From Paramyrothecium sp. XJ0827 (lineage: Eukaryota; Ascomycota; Sordariomycetes; Hypocreales; Stachybotryaceae), in contig JAJFPB010000004.1 in the NCBI GenBank assembly GCA_020881915.1, positions 3,658,001 through 3,722,000 on the forward strand: DNA of 64,000 bases, given 5' to 3'. How positions within the stretch are numbered: position 1 is the first letter of the stretch; every line of letters begins with the position of its first letter. The translations under genes were made by a program, and so were the position numbers. Under the pieces are notes generated by a model that made no database searches, had not been told where the DNA came from, and saw only the letters and a program-made list of their open reading frames with translations. Positions 10,828-23,241 of the stretch are shown piece after piece.

Positions 10828-13800
10828 ATGCTCACACCCACGGTTGCCAATCGCCATGGCTGGTTCTACGCCATTGGCAACACGCCAGCGGTCAGCTTGA
10901 CCCGAAGCATACCGCACGGCCAGGATGCCGCGATCCTGTCCCTCGGCTGCGGCGACCTGAGGAACATTCTGTTCACTCTGTACGCAGATGATTCGATGCG
11001 TGAGTGGGTACGCCGTCTTTTCATTGCGTATCCTAACGCTCAAAAGCATCAAGGAAGCTTGACATTACTTGCTGTGATATCGACGCCAGGGTTCTGGGTA
11101 AGTCCACCGCCTACCCTGGAGCGAGACAGCAACTGATAAGTCGCAGCACGCAACTTCATTTTATTGACATTGTTGATTGAGGATAGCGAGACTATAAAGA
11201 TCGACGCTGTTTGGGACATCTACTATCACCTATACATTGACGAGGCTACCGCCGAAGTCCTGCACGAACACGTGAATAGGCTCGTTCCATCCCTCGAATC
11301 TCAGGAGACATGGACGCACAGCAAATTCAGCCAGACTATCCGTTTCTGCGATGCAGAGACATTAAAACACGTGAAAGACTTTTGCCAAAAAGTCGGGACG
11401 AGCTTGAAGGACCTGTCCTCGCGCTCTTATCGTGACAGATCTCAACAGTACCTCAAGGAATCTAAGGCTCTGCGGAGTCAAATTGTGGGAAATGGAGTTG
11501 TCGTCACAGGAATGCGCTCGGCAGCTCCATTGGCTATGCAATCACGGGAGGAGTTGCCGCAAGCGTTCGAGCAGTACTGGAAGGATGGCTCAGTTATCCC
11601 GGGTCAAGGCTCCAGTAAATTGCCGAATCCTATGTTGGCGTCCCTGACTTCAGATGAAGCAATACTTCATTACGGGACCGATCCTGTGCTTGGTTATCAT
11701 CTCGCAACAGCTTACGCTCCATTGTCGGAGCGTTCTCCGTTGAAATCAGACACCGAGTCCAAAAAGTTCAGAGCAGCAGCGGCTGCGCAGAAGCAGTTCT
11801 CTGAATGGGTCTTGAGCTTCAAAGCAAGCTATTCCAACAAGCTGGTTGTGCGTCTCGAGGCTTCCGATGCCTTTGCCTTTTGTCACACGCTGCAGCACGC
11901 CGCGGCATCAGGCGAAGTGTCGGCGAATTGGTACCGACGCCAGTGGGACTCACGTCCTCTTACGCTTGACGAGAAGATGTACACTCGTGGAGGCGAAGGA
12001 CCAACGACATTCGACATGATTGATACCTCGAACCTCTCTGACCATTTTGGGACGTTGAACCTCCTCTTGTCGTGCGGCCCTCTCCTCAGCAAACGCCCTT
12101 GGGCAACTGTTTACACCGACTCGCTCATCCAGCAGGGCGATGACTCGCAAGAAAAGGCTTTTAATAAGCTTCTGCAAGGCCATGCGCTGACCGTATCTCT
12201 GCTATTAGGACTGTCTCCAGTGCAGTACTGGACCAATGCGAAATGTGATTCTCATGTCGACGAACTCTTCCTAGGCTTACTTGGTTCTACGGCGTCTGGA
12301 GAGAAACAGCTTCACGGCAGCCTCTTTTGGAAGAGAGATGATCAGATCTCGGCCGATACAGGTGCTCACGCGAAGATCAAGTTTGAACCAAAAGCCCTGG
12401 CAAGAATCATTTTTCGGATCTATCTTCAGATGTTTGAGAACGAAAAGTTGCCATCGGCAGGATCAATGCTTGCAACTAGGGCCGCGGCGTATGCTCACTT
12501 TCATCGTGGTAGCTTTGTCGCTTTCCTCAAGGCGATCAAGAACAGGGTTGAGACAGACTGGTCAGGAATGTGCAAGGCGTTGCTCGAGAACATTGCTCAA
12601 GATCAAACTTTGGTATTGGGCAGCAACCAGATGCAGGAGCTGGGTGTGCAGCTGCATCTAGCTGAAGTCGTCACAGAGCCTTGGATCTTGAACGAGGTCA
12701 GAACCGGACCTCAAACTGGCCTGCTGAAGGATTGGAAGAATGTTCCACCAGCCATTGCCATTACTGTCGTTGTGCCAAGGCAGGCGATCGACAGGCTTTA
12801 CGGCAAGGGCCTTGACAAGATGGCTTCACCTACATTGGTTGGTTCTTTGAGATCCAGTCCCAAGGCTGCCACACAATGGCACAATATGTATGGTGACGTC
12901 CACATTACATTTGGTAGGATCAAGGCTGTGACGGACCGAGAATCTGGCATAAGCAAGCTTGAAATAGAGCAGGATAATCTGGGTTGGTCTGGATCATCTC
13001 CACTCATTGCAAGCTTCATGGTGCCCACGGCTGCTGCTCAAGTTGAGCCCGAAACAGCCTTGGCTGGCATCAACGTGCCACCCTCGGGCCAGAATGCGAT
13101 GCTCTATGGGCCTATCCTTGGGATGTCTATGAACGTGTTTGAAACCGAGGTTGCCAACAAGTCTCATGTGTACGCTTCATCACTAATGCCCAACCTCGGA
13201 GGACATCGCATTGTTTGTGGTGGAATGCAAACCGCCACTACAAACTGTGACAAAAGCCCGGTGCACAAGTTGCTGGCTGAGATCACCCCATCAGAATCGG
13301 TCATCACTACACTGACGGGCCATTTTGATGTTGATTCCGCTGAAGGCAAAGCACTGCTTAAGGATAAGGTACCCATTGAGCTTCGGCAAAAGACGCCTTT
13401 CACAATTGAAATAGTCTTCGACAAGAACAAACTCGTGTGCCCCCTCAACTTTCCGGCCCCAGTTACCACCATTGGCAGCAAAACGCGCATTGCTCGCACG
13501 TCAGGTTACATTGAGGTCATCGCGCCGCTGGCAAGTCCCTTGGGATCTGCATGCCTGGGAGATTTCTTATTCCCGACCATTCAGACACCACAAGGCCTTC
13601 CCGTGGCCCTGAATGCGATGCACTTGAACCTGGATAAGCTTCCAATCCTGGATCTGGAGAAAAAGGATGAAATGAAATGGCTTACTACGCTGACGTCCCT
13701 ACAATTCTCAGCTCGGGAGCTGGCTCTAAGAGAAGGCGCCAGTTCGGAGACGGGTATGTCGGACAATGCGCGCGTCAACTTCAAGGAATCATTATTTACC

Positions 13801-14508
13801 ATGTTTATGGTTGTATCTGGACTCCAAGGAGGTCAAACGGGATTGTTCGCAATAAGCCACCCAGAGCGTGGTGGGATTCACATGTTGGTTCTGGTCTCGG
13901 CCATGAGACTTGACTGCGCTGCAGCATCGGTTGTGCTGGACGCAGCTGTCATACCTCTGACGATGGACCTGGTCACTTCGGGGACGATGGAGGACTTCTT
14001 ACTGCTCATCCGCACGCTCGAATGTTGCACGCTGAATGTTAACGACGCGGAGCTGGAACTCTGGAAGAAGAATCTACCTTCCATGGCAGAGCGCTGCCGG
14101 ATCTGGAGCCACCGCCCAACCTGCGAATACAAGAAGACGGGGAGAGTGCCTGTTGGCCTGGAACAGGGGAAGCAGCTTCTCTGCTCCTGTGGTGCTGGCG
14201 TGCTCCCCGAGAAGTTTGTGACCCTTCCAGAGTGGGAGACGGCGGCACCGCACGCGACGAGGATTGCCATCAGCCCGACCTACGCCGTTCCATTTGTTGA
14301 GAGCGTTGCTGATATGGAGAGGCTGGCGAACGGGGAAAGGCTGGCTGGGCAGGAGACGTGTAGAAACTGTGGAAGGACAGAAACACCGGAAGGGGGTGCA
14401 TTGAAGAAGTGCATGGGATGTCAAAAGGTCAAGTATTGCTCTGCAGCGTGCCAAAAGAAGGACTGGAAGAAGCACCGGATGGAGTGCCGGGAGGCGGGCA
14501 AGGCATAG
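10828..14508 (+). CDS. DUF4470 and MYND zinc-finger protein
   Basis: Exons 10828-10999, 11047-11097 (51 nt) and 11147-14508 give 1194 residues. The joins restore the DUF4470 segment, which reads SRKLDITCCDIDARVLARN across the junctions and continues with FILL, at about residues 59-82. A MYND zinc finger closes the protein (about residues 1146-1188): CRNCG, then CMGCQKVKYCSAACQKKDWKKHRMEC split over eight Cys/His ligands. The roughly 1000 residues between have no motif I can name. Fungal proteins of this architecture are common and uncharacterised; MYND fingers usually bind proline-rich partners. I do not assign a methyltransferase role, because no SET motif (NHSC, ELxxDY) is present. Both introns are under 50 nt. 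Confidence 0.85.
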
Positions 14509-15014
14509 GGTGATGCAGTGAGTAGCGTGTTCGAGGACCTCTACCGTGGTATCACAGCTGGGACGATCAAAAGAGCAGTGAAATTGTGGATGGCAGATAA
14601 GGATATTTGAAAGCCCAAGTTAATACGATTCAAGCTCTGCGGTCGCCAGAATCATTCTGAGACAATGACGCAATGTTCGGGAAGTTCATGCTCCTCGTCG
14701 ATTCTGAAGTGCATTGGTGCAGTGCAGCGCAGCGAGCCATGGAGGTTGTTAGTGAGCGACACATTATTAACTGGAAAGACTTGAACCCCACCAAACCCTT
14801 AAACACAACTGCCACTGTGGAGGGCCCAGATTCTCATTGGTGCTTGACCACGGCGCCAGGCCACACCGCTCTCACACTCGCAAGGCAGAAAAAAGTCCAG
14901 CCCACTTCACCTGTGCGGGACGCCGTAGGGGGAGCTTGCCGCATCACCAAACCAGCAAACCGACCCTGACGACACACAAGGCAGCGCTACAGAAGAACCC
15001 CCAAGGACTTCATC
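14509..15014. other. Intergenic between the MYND gene and CCT6
   Basis: 3' end of the MYND gene followed by the CCT6 promoter. No domain-bearing frame and no coherent exon chain. Confidence 0.6.
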
Positions 15015-16948
15015 ATGTCGGCTGCTCAACTCCTCAACCCCAAGGCCGAGTCCCGAGTACGTCTCTATTTGTCGGCCACCAGCCTTGCGTCATTGTCACT
15101 GTCCTAACCTAACCTGCCGCAGAGGAGGGGAGAAGCTCTGAAGGTCAACATCAGTGCGGGCGAGGGTCTGCAGGATGTTCTCAAGTCCAACCTGGGCCCC
15201 CGGGGCACCATCAAGATGTAAGGACTCGCTCCGCCAAACACCTCATAGTCGCATCTTGCTGACCACTCACCAGGCTCGTCGATGGCGCTGGACAGGTAAC
15301 CCAAAACTCCAGAAGCTCCCCTCGCTCGACCGTTGACTAATCGAGATGCCGCGAACAGATCAAGCTCACCAAGGACGGAAACATCCTTCTCAGGGAGATG
15401 CAAATACAGAACCCCACCGCCGTCATGATTGCCCGAGCAGCGACCGCGCAGGATGACATTTGTGGTGATGGAACCACCTCCGTCGTGTTGTTGGTGGGTG
15501 AGCTCCTCAAGCAGGCAGACAGATATATCTCCGAGGGTCTGCACCCTCGCATCATTACCGACGGTTTCGAGCTTGCCAAGGTTGAGGCGCTGAAGGTGCG
15601 TTTGGCGCAGTGACATGTCTTGTGGCGTTGCCGGTTCTGACATGCATTAGTTCCTCGACACGTTCAAGTTGCCCAAGGAAGTTGATCGCGAGCTCCTCCT
15701 CAACGTCGCCCGAACTTCCCTTTCGACCAAGTTGAATGGATCCCTGGCCACCAAGCTCACACCCGCCATTGTCGACGCCGTCCTGGCCATCTACCAGGCA
15801 CCCGCCAAGCCTGACCTGCACATGGTCGAAATCATGAAGATGCAGCACCGCAGCGCATCTGACACCCAGCTGATTCGCGGCCTTGCTCTGGACCACGGCG
15901 CCCGACACCCCGATATGCCTAAGCGACTAGAGAACTGCTACATCCTCACCATGAACGTCAGCTTGGAATACGAGAAGACCGAGGTCAACTCAGGCTTCTT
16001 CTACTCAAGCGCCGAGCAACGCGAGAAGCTGGTCGAGAGCGAGCGCCGATTCATTGACGCCAAGCTGAAGAAGATTGTCGAGCTGAAGAAGGAACTGTGC
16101 GGCAATGATGGAAAGAAGAACTTTGTCATCATCAACCAGAAGGGCATCGATCCCCTGTCTCTGGATGTCCTGGCCAAGAACGGAATCCTGGCTCTGCGAC
16201 GTGCGAAGCGGAGAAACATGGAGCGTCTGCAGCTCATCTGCGGTGGTATTGCCCAGAACAGCGTTGACGATCTGTCGCCTGACGCGCTTGGCTGGGCTGG
16301 TCTCGTCTACGAGCAGACCCTTGGAGAGGAGAAGTACACATTCATCGAGGAGGTCAAGGACCCCAAGTCGGTCACGCTCATGATTAAGGGCCCCAACTCG
16401 CACACGATTGCGCAGGTTACGGATGCAGTCCGCGACGGCTTGAGGAGTGTCTACAACATGATTGTCGACAAGAGCGTCGTGCCCGGCGCCGGCGCCTTCC
16501 AGGTTGCGTGTGCTGCCCACCTCAAGAGCCCAGAGTTCCTGAGGACGGTCAAGGGCAAGGCGAAGTGGGGTGTCGAGGCTTTTGCCGACGCACTGCTCGT
16601 TATTCCCAAGACTTTGGCCGCCAACGCGGGCCACGATGTCCAGGATGCCCGTAAGTTACTACTCCAACAACACAACAGGAATGCACATACTAATCTTTTA
16701 TAGTTGCCGCGCTGCAAGAGGAACAGGCCGAAGGTGGTGTTGTCGGTCTGAACCTGGAGACGGGAGAGCCGATGGACCCCGAGCTGGAGGGCATTTTCGA
16801 CTCCTTCCGCGTGCTGAGGAACTGCGTCGCTTCCAGCTCTAGCATTGCCTCTAACCTGCTGCTATGCGACGAGCTATTGAAGGCTCGACAAATGGGCAGG
16901 GCTGGAGGACCGGGCCCCGGAATGGATGGTCCTGATGACCACATGTAG
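15015..16948 (+). CDS. CCT6: T-complex chaperonin subunit zeta (CCT6)
   Basis: Six exons: 15015-15056, 15123-15217, 15274-15295, 15359-15595, 15651-16650 and 16704-16948, giving 546 residues, the usual CCT6 length. The protein is one of eight subunits of the cytosolic TRiC ring that folds actin and tubulin. The group II chaperonin signatures are all present: LGPRGTIKM near residue 40, [14 protein letters not shown] near 89-94, [38 protein letters not shown] (typical of the zeta subunit), VVPGAGA and a C-terminal TGEPMDPE. The third exon is only 22 nt and codes for the LVDGAGQ turn; its donor is the weak GTAACC. Introns cluster in the first 600 nt. Confidence 0.96.
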
Positions 16949-17357
16949 AAAGAAGAAGTCCTCTAACTAGAAGCATGGTAGACAAAACTTAATGACTGAC
17001 GCATTGGTCTCAATATAAGCCCTTTGGGCTGTCAGCATCGATCTAAGTGGCTTCAGTTTGATGATTGTATTGCGAGCAAGAATTACTGTCTGATCATAGA
17101 CGAGTCTTGTTGGTAGCCCAGTAGTGGCCGTGCCGTACCCAGCAACAAGAAACGTTAAGTCTTTCCCACATAGGCAATAAAATAGACGGCCGGTTTGTTT
17201 AACGGGAGCGCCATGCCCCGCATTGATAGGCGGCTATCTCTCCAAACCACCCAAAAAAAAGAAGAAAAATCTTGACCCCGCCAAACGCTGGCTTATAAAA
17301 GCGGCGATAAGAGAGTTTTCCCTTTCAATAGAGGATAAAAGGACGGAAAAAGCGACC
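16949..17357. other. Intergenic between CCT6 and TSR4
   Basis: 3' untranslated region of CCT6 and promoter of TSR4. An A-rich tract lies at about 17250-17270. No gene seen. Confidence 0.6.
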
Positions 17358-18650
17358 ATGGCAGCATACGATTCAGACTCCTCGGAGGGAGAATTCACAG
17401 AGACCAACGTCCTCCTTGGCTATGCCTCCAAAGATGCCGACGAAGACACAATCAGCCGTATAGGCGGCCGACCGGTGCGCTCCCCTCGGCAGCATTTTGT
17501 CTCTAAGTCGTCTCGATGCTCAGGTTTCCGCTAACAGCACATCTAGGACTGGATCGACCCAAGCGCCCCCCCGAGCGCAGCGTTCGCCCGATGCAAGGTC
17601 TGCAAGGACTTGATGGTCCTGCTGCTGCAGTTGAATGGCGAGCTACCCGAGCGGTTCCCCGGCCACGAGCGGCAGCTATACGTATTTGCCTGTCGAAGGC
17701 CGACCTGTCGGCGGAAGAACGGCAGCATCAGGGCGCTGAGGGCCGTGAGGCGTTGGAAGGAGGATTCCTACACTGCACCGCCAGAGACAAAGGAGTCGGC
17801 CAAAAAGGAGGAGGCAAAGCCTGCAGCAGCAGGTCCAGGCTTGGGCGACACGTTGTTTGGCGCAAAACCCTTCGGTGGAGGATCGTCAGGCGCAAACCCA
17901 TTTTCCTCCAACACGAACCCTTTCTCTTCTGGAGCAGGAGCAGGCATAGGAGGCAACCCATTTAGCTCCTCACCAGCTCAAGCTAAGCCCGCCGCCGCCG
18001 AGCCGGAGAAGCCAACGACTACAGACGCAGCCGCAACAGCCCTACCCCAAACCTTTGCCGAGAAGCTCTCCCTCAACGTGACGCCGGCAGGCCCGCCACC
18101 ACCCCCTGAGCCCTGGCCCGAGACCTCGGCCCAGCCGGCGCCGTACCCGACCCTCTACCTCGCCGAGGCCGACTACGAAACCATCGACCCCACGCCCGAG
18201 AAGCTCCCCGCCAACGCGCGCCTCGACGCCGCCGACGCCGCCGAGCCCTCGGCGCTGGACCGCGAGGCCTTCGAGTCCGCCATGGACGCCACCTTCCAGA
18301 AGTTCGCGGACCGCCTCGCCCAGAACCCGGACCAGGTGATCCGCTACGAGTTCGCGGGCGCCCCGCTGCTGTACTCCAAGACGGACGCCGTCGGGCAGAT
18401 GCTGACCAAGGGCACGATGCCCGGGTGCCCCAACTGCGGCGGCAGGCGGACGTTCGAGGTCCAGCTCACGCCGCACGCCATCGCCGAGCTGGAGGCCGAC
18501 GACCTCAGCCTGGAGGGCATGGAGTGGGGCACCGTCATCGTCGGTGTTTGCGAGAAGGACTGCTCGCCCAGGCACACCAACGTTGGCCAGGTTGGATATC
18601 TAGAGGAGTGGGCTGGAGTACAGTGGGAGGAGCTGTCCAAGGGGAAATAG
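17358..18650 (+). CDS. TSR4: PDCD2-family ribosome biogenesis protein TSR4
   Basis: Exons 17358-17474 and 17547-18650 give 406 residues; the intron ends CTAACAGCACATCTAG. Tsr4 is a dedicated chaperone that escorts ribosomal protein uS5 (Rps2) for 40S assembly; this comes from yeast work. Visible support: the N-terminal LLGYAS start, the zinc-binding block CKVCKDLMVLLLQL with FACRRPTCRR, and the C-terminal PDCD2_C domain with VIRYEFAGAPLLYS, CPNCGGRR (near residue 332), MEWGTVIVG and CEKDC. The middle (about residues 130-220) is a low-complexity Gly/Ser/Asn-Pro-Phe linker containing repeated NPF triplets, then Ala/Pro. The second half is very GC-rich at third codon positions. Confidence 0.93.
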
Positions 18651-18911
18651 ATGACATGGCCAAATCAATTTAAGAATTTCAAGAGCACATTTCACGTTGC
18701 CGGTTCGAAATTTCAGCATGGAAGTGGGACTTCTTGTGAGTCGACATATGCTGGTGTCGCTTTTCAATGACATGTCCTATTGAACGCCTGGATTTTGGTA
18801 CCGCCTGACCATGCCCTCATGCAAGCCTTATCGCATCATGCTATAGATCATGACAGCTTCGCTTCATAAATAGCCCACCACAGCTCCCTCATAAATACCA
18901 CGGGGCCTCGT

Positions 18912-19858
18912 CTATACCGTCTCCTCCCAAGAGCGTCTAATGACTCTAGAGAACTGCTCCACGTTGACATCCTCGCGGATCTCAGCCTTCTTCGCCTCGT
19001 TGTCAGGGTTGGAGGGCACCTTGACGTTGCCCTCGCCGTCGACGCTCCAGCCGCACACCTCGGTGATGAACTTCTTGGTGGCGTCCTCGCTGAGGCCCAG
19101 CCACGACTCGAGGTGGGACAGCTTGAGCTCCCGGAAGGCGCTCGAGACGAGGAGGACGATGCGGTGGCGGATCATGTCCTCGAAGCCGGAGATGTCGGCG
19201 ATCAGGTCGGCGCACAGGTCGTCGCCGTCGAGGTTGGCCCAGAAGCCGGCGTACTGGGCGCCCTCGAGTTGTGAGTTGAGGGCGCGGAGCTTGGTCAGGG
19301 CCTCGTGGAGCTCGCCGGTGGCGGCGGCCGAGGGGTTGATGAGGTGGAGGGCGAGGGAGAATTGCGAAGAGGGGAACTGCGTCAGGGTCTTGACGAGGAT
19401 GTTGGTGACGACCTCATCCTTGATCCTATCGGGGTTGAGTTGGTAGCTGGCAATTGCTTGTTAGCCGTCCGTCTCTGGCTGGGCAACGAGCAAGATAAAC
19501 AAGTTCAATTTGGTTTTGAGCTGTTCAGTTACTAATTGCTGACTTCACAAGCACCTCGGTTTGATAAACCGGGCACGGTCAGGTAATAGGAAACGTTGAT
19601 TGGACATCATATAACCCAAAAGTCCCCAGGAAGAAGACACAAAAATGTAGAGGACAAAGACATAAACTTGGATCCCAGCACAAGCACTACTTACAGCTTC
19701 AAAAGCGTGCGGTTGGCATTGCAGTCGCAAAACTTCTGTTCGCACTGCTCCTGCAGGTAGTTCTCCAGAGCTCCGACAGCCTCAGGGTTGTACCGTTCGA
19801 GGCCGTTGATGATGGTCGAGATGTACTCGGGCCTCTCGGGCGGATCTTCGCCGTTCAT
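18912..19858 (-). CDS. eif3k: Translation initiation factor eIF3 subunit k
   Basis: Exons 19858-19695 and 19446-18912 give 232 residues, the normal length for eIF3k. The N-terminal HEAT-like part contains RYNPEAVGALENYLQEQ and CDCNANRTLLKLYQLNP, the second running across the intron. The C-terminal PCI/winged-helix part holds FRELKLSHLESWLGLS and ends with RSWEETV. The subunit sits at the edge of the eIF3 octamer and pairs with eIF3l. The single intron is 248 nt, about five times the local norm, with a GTAAGT donor and GCTAAC branch. It starts back to back with LIG1, 391 bp away. Confidence 0.94.
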
Positions 19859-20249
19859 GGTGTCGGAGAAGGGGGGGTATCTGGTGGGAGGGGGGGGATG
19901 TCGAGGAGGAGGTTCGCGATGGTGGGGCAGAGGAAAGATTTCGACGATTGTGTGAGTGTCGTCGCTTGTGTGCGGGCCTAGCGTCCTGCCACGTCGGAGG
20001 CGTGGTATTTCCGGAACCGGAATATATTGGTGTCACGTGGTGTCGCGTCTACGGCGTCATGGGCGTTCGCGTGGGACAGGTGAGTGTAAGTCAAATGAAG
20101 CCATATTTACCCGTGCCAATGTAACTGGTTACATGATTGATTCCTTTCAAAAATGGCCACTACTTATTGATTTCGCAGTGTCGAACAAAACCCATGGCCT
20201 TGCAAGATTCTGGTTGTCTATCGTCTGACCCAAGTCCACTCCCTTGAAA
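19859..20249. promoter_or_regulatory. Shared divergent promoter of eIF3k and LIG1
   Basis: 391 bp between two start codons. It contains a CACGTG palindrome (20034-20039) and two CGCGT words (20044-20048 and 20068-20072), about 180-200 nt before the ligase ATG. CGCGT/ACGCG is the core of the MBF cell-cycle site that controls DNA ligase I in yeasts. Its use here is inference, since these five-base words occur often by chance. Confidence 0.3.
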
Positions 20250-22955
20250 ATGCCAAGCCCAACCAAGAAAAGGAAGCTCAATAATGGCAGCAACACATCA
20301 GCAGTTCCGTCCAAAGGTTTGGCTTATTTTTTCTCAAAGCAGAAGAAAGATGAGAATCTCAAGTCTCCACCTACGGGTGATGTGACCAATGGTGGACCGG
20401 CATTGTCAGACGAGGAGCTGGCCCGCAAGCTGCAGGCAGAATGGGATCAGGAGGCCGCGGGAAACCAGGAAAGAGAGAGTCCTCTAACCGATACTGTTGA
20501 AAATGGGGAGAAAGAGGCGACTGTCGATGAACCAACACCTGAGCCAGACAAAAAACCCATAGTTGCAGTCCAAGCTCCTGCTCAATCGAAGGTCTCCGTC
20601 GGGAAATCAACGACACTCAACCTGCAGTCTGCTGCAATGGCAGATGACACTGTGACAGCGTCGATCCCTTTTGATGAGTCACCTTTGACTTTTGACTCAT
20701 CAAGCTATGCCAAGCAGTTGAAGGAGTGCTGGTCGGCGGAAGGTGGAAGCGCATCGTATGCCCTGCTCACACGATGTTTTGTTCTTGTGAACGGAACCAC
20801 CAGCCGGATCAAGATTGTGGACACTCTTGTCAACTGCTTAAGGGTATTGATTGAGAGCGATCCATCCAGCTTGTTGCCTGCTGTAAGAACACTGTTCATC
20901 AAACCTGGCTACAATTTGCTAATAATGGCAGGTGTGGCTTGCTACCAACTCAATCTCGCCGCCTTATATATCACTTGAGCTTGGACTAGGTGGCTCCGCC
21001 ATTTCCAAGGCTCTGAAGCAAGTCTGTGGTCTGGATAGCAGATCTCTCAAGGCCATTTACGACAAGTATGGCGATGCAGGAGACGTGGCTTTCGAGGCCA
21101 AGAAGAAGCAAAGCTTTACACTGCGAAAGCCAAAGCCCCTTACTATCAAGGGCGTATATCAGTCCTTGGTGAAGATCGCCACATCTCAAGGGCAGGGCAG
21201 TGGCGAGGCCAAGCAAAGGATCGTTGATCGTCTTTTGCAAGATGCAAGAGGCGGCGAGGAAAGCCGCTTTGTTGTGCGGACACTCTGCCAGCATGTGAGT
21301 ATCCCGCGGCCATTTCCTTTCCATGGTTGACAAAATTGCAGCTTAGAATTGGTGCTGTAAAAACAACCATGCTCATCGCACTGTCAAGGGCTTTTCTCAT
21401 TTCGCGCCCTGACAACGCAGAATATCCACTGCGTTCAGTGTCGGAGCTGGCGAAGTTGAAAAAGGAAGAGTTGGCCGAAGTCTGGTCAAAGGGCGAAGAA
21501 ATCGTGAAAGCATGCTTCGCTAGACATCCCAACTACGACGATTTGATCCCACTTCTACTTGAGATTGGAATATCGGAAGAATTGCTTGTTCGATGCGGTC
21601 TCACCCTACATATACCTCTACGACCAATGCTGGGTAGCATTACGAGAGACTTATCAGAGATGCTTACGAAACTACAAGGACGAGACTTCGCCTGCGAGTT
21701 CAAGTACGATGGGCAACGAGCACAAGTACATTGCGATGAGCACGGCAAAGTTTCCATATTTTCACGCCACCTAGAGCTTATGACGGACAAATATCCAGAC
21801 CTTGTCGAACTCGTTCCGAAGATCCGAGGAGATGGAGTCAGCAGTTTCATCATGGAAGGCGAGGTAGTGGCGGTCGATCGTGAGACTGGTGAACTCAAGA
21901 ACTTTCAGACATTGACCAACCGCGCAAGAAAGGATGTTGACATTGGGAGCATTACAATCGATGTGTGCTTGTTCTCATTTGATTTGATGTATCTGAACGG
22001 ACAGCCGTTACTCGACCGTTCCTTTCGGGAGCGAAGGGAACTCCTGCGCTCGCTGTTCATCGAGATTCCACATCATTTTACGTGGGTTCGGAGTCTTGAC
22101 GCTACCTCAGCAGATTCGGACACCGTCCTCGATTTCTTCAAAACGGCCACGGAGGCCAAATGCGAGGGGATCATGGTCAAGATCCTGGACAATCTAACTG
22201 AGGTACCCTACAATGGAGACGATACAGACTTGCCTAATCAGGAGGTGGAAAAGCTTTCTACGCCAACAAAATCCAAGAAGAGAGCTAAACGAAAAGCCGG
22301 AGGTGACGAAGACGAGGACGGAAAGAAGGCCAAGTCCCGGAGAAAACCGTTGCTTGCTACTTATGAACCGGATAAACGCCTAGACTCGTGGCTCAAGGTC
22401 AAGAAGGACTATAATTCTAGTTTCGATACTCTCGACGTCGTCCCCGTTGCCGCGTGGCATGGGTCAGGCCGCAAGGCTAAATGGTGGTCGCCCATGCTTT
22501 TGGCCGTTAGGAACGAAGACAGCGGCGCCTTGGAGGTGGTTTGCAAATGCATGTCTGGATTTACCGACGCCTTCTACAAGGCGAACAAGGAATTCTATGA
22601 CGACGGTACCGAGAGCGGGGAGCGGAAGAACACGCGCTCCCAACAGCCTAGCTTTGTGGAATATTCCGGTCCCGAACCTGACGTTTGGTTCGAGCCACAA
22701 GAGGTTTGGGAGCTGGCATTCGCGGACATCACTCTCAGTCCAACTTACACAGCAGCCATCGGGCTGGTCAGCGACGAAAGAGGCTTGAGTCTACGGTTCC
22801 CTCGATTCCTGAAGAAGCGAGATGACAAAGGCATAGACGAGGCCAGCACGACTGATTTCTTGGCTGGACTGTGGAGGAAGCAGGAAGCCAAAGCTGCTAC
22901 TACACAGGCATCAAAAGAGGACGCGGGCCAGGCGGACGAGGATATTTATGACTGA
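20250..22955 (+). CDS. LIG1: DNA ligase I (ATP-dependent; CDC9/LIG1)
   Basis: Exons 20250-20882, 20932-21294 and 21342-22955 give 869 residues. The enzyme seals Okazaki fragments and repair nicks. The nucleotidyl-transferase motifs are intact: motif I EFKYDGQR with adenylated Lys at about 453, motif III MEGEVVAVD, motif IV KCEGIMVK and motif V WLKVKKDY. The N-terminal GLAYFFSKQKK (about residues 25-35) looks like a PCNA-binding box that lacks the usual first Gln, and KKRKL at residues 7-11 a nuclear signal. A Lys/Arg-rich insert (about residues 640-680) separates motif IV from motif V. The OB-fold ends with LRFPRFLKKRDDK. The start is the first true ATG. Confidence 0.97.
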
Positions 22956-23241
22956 TAAGCCGTCTCCTCCTACCTACTACATAATAGTGGCATATTTTTG
23001 GACGATGAAAGTAATAAAAACAGATTAAATGGCCAAACCTGTGGTTTTATTCTTTATGATTCAGTGATTATCTTTAACTTCTTGTGAAACCCTCAAAGTG
23101 TCCTTGCAATATGCTTGGCCTGCTGTTATTCTCCTTGGATTTCGTTTTTGAGGTGTTGTAAAGCCATGACCTGGCTCACTCGTTGCCGCTCTCCTAATCA
23201 TGCGTGATTCAAAATGAAGAAAACTTCTCGATACGTGTTGC

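Noticed and set aside
19515..19615. C/D-box snoRNA in the eIF3k intron
   Set aside because: On the minus strand an ATGATGT and CTGA elements are roughly 80 nt apart, but box C has a mismatch, no terminal stem forms and no guide region is evident.
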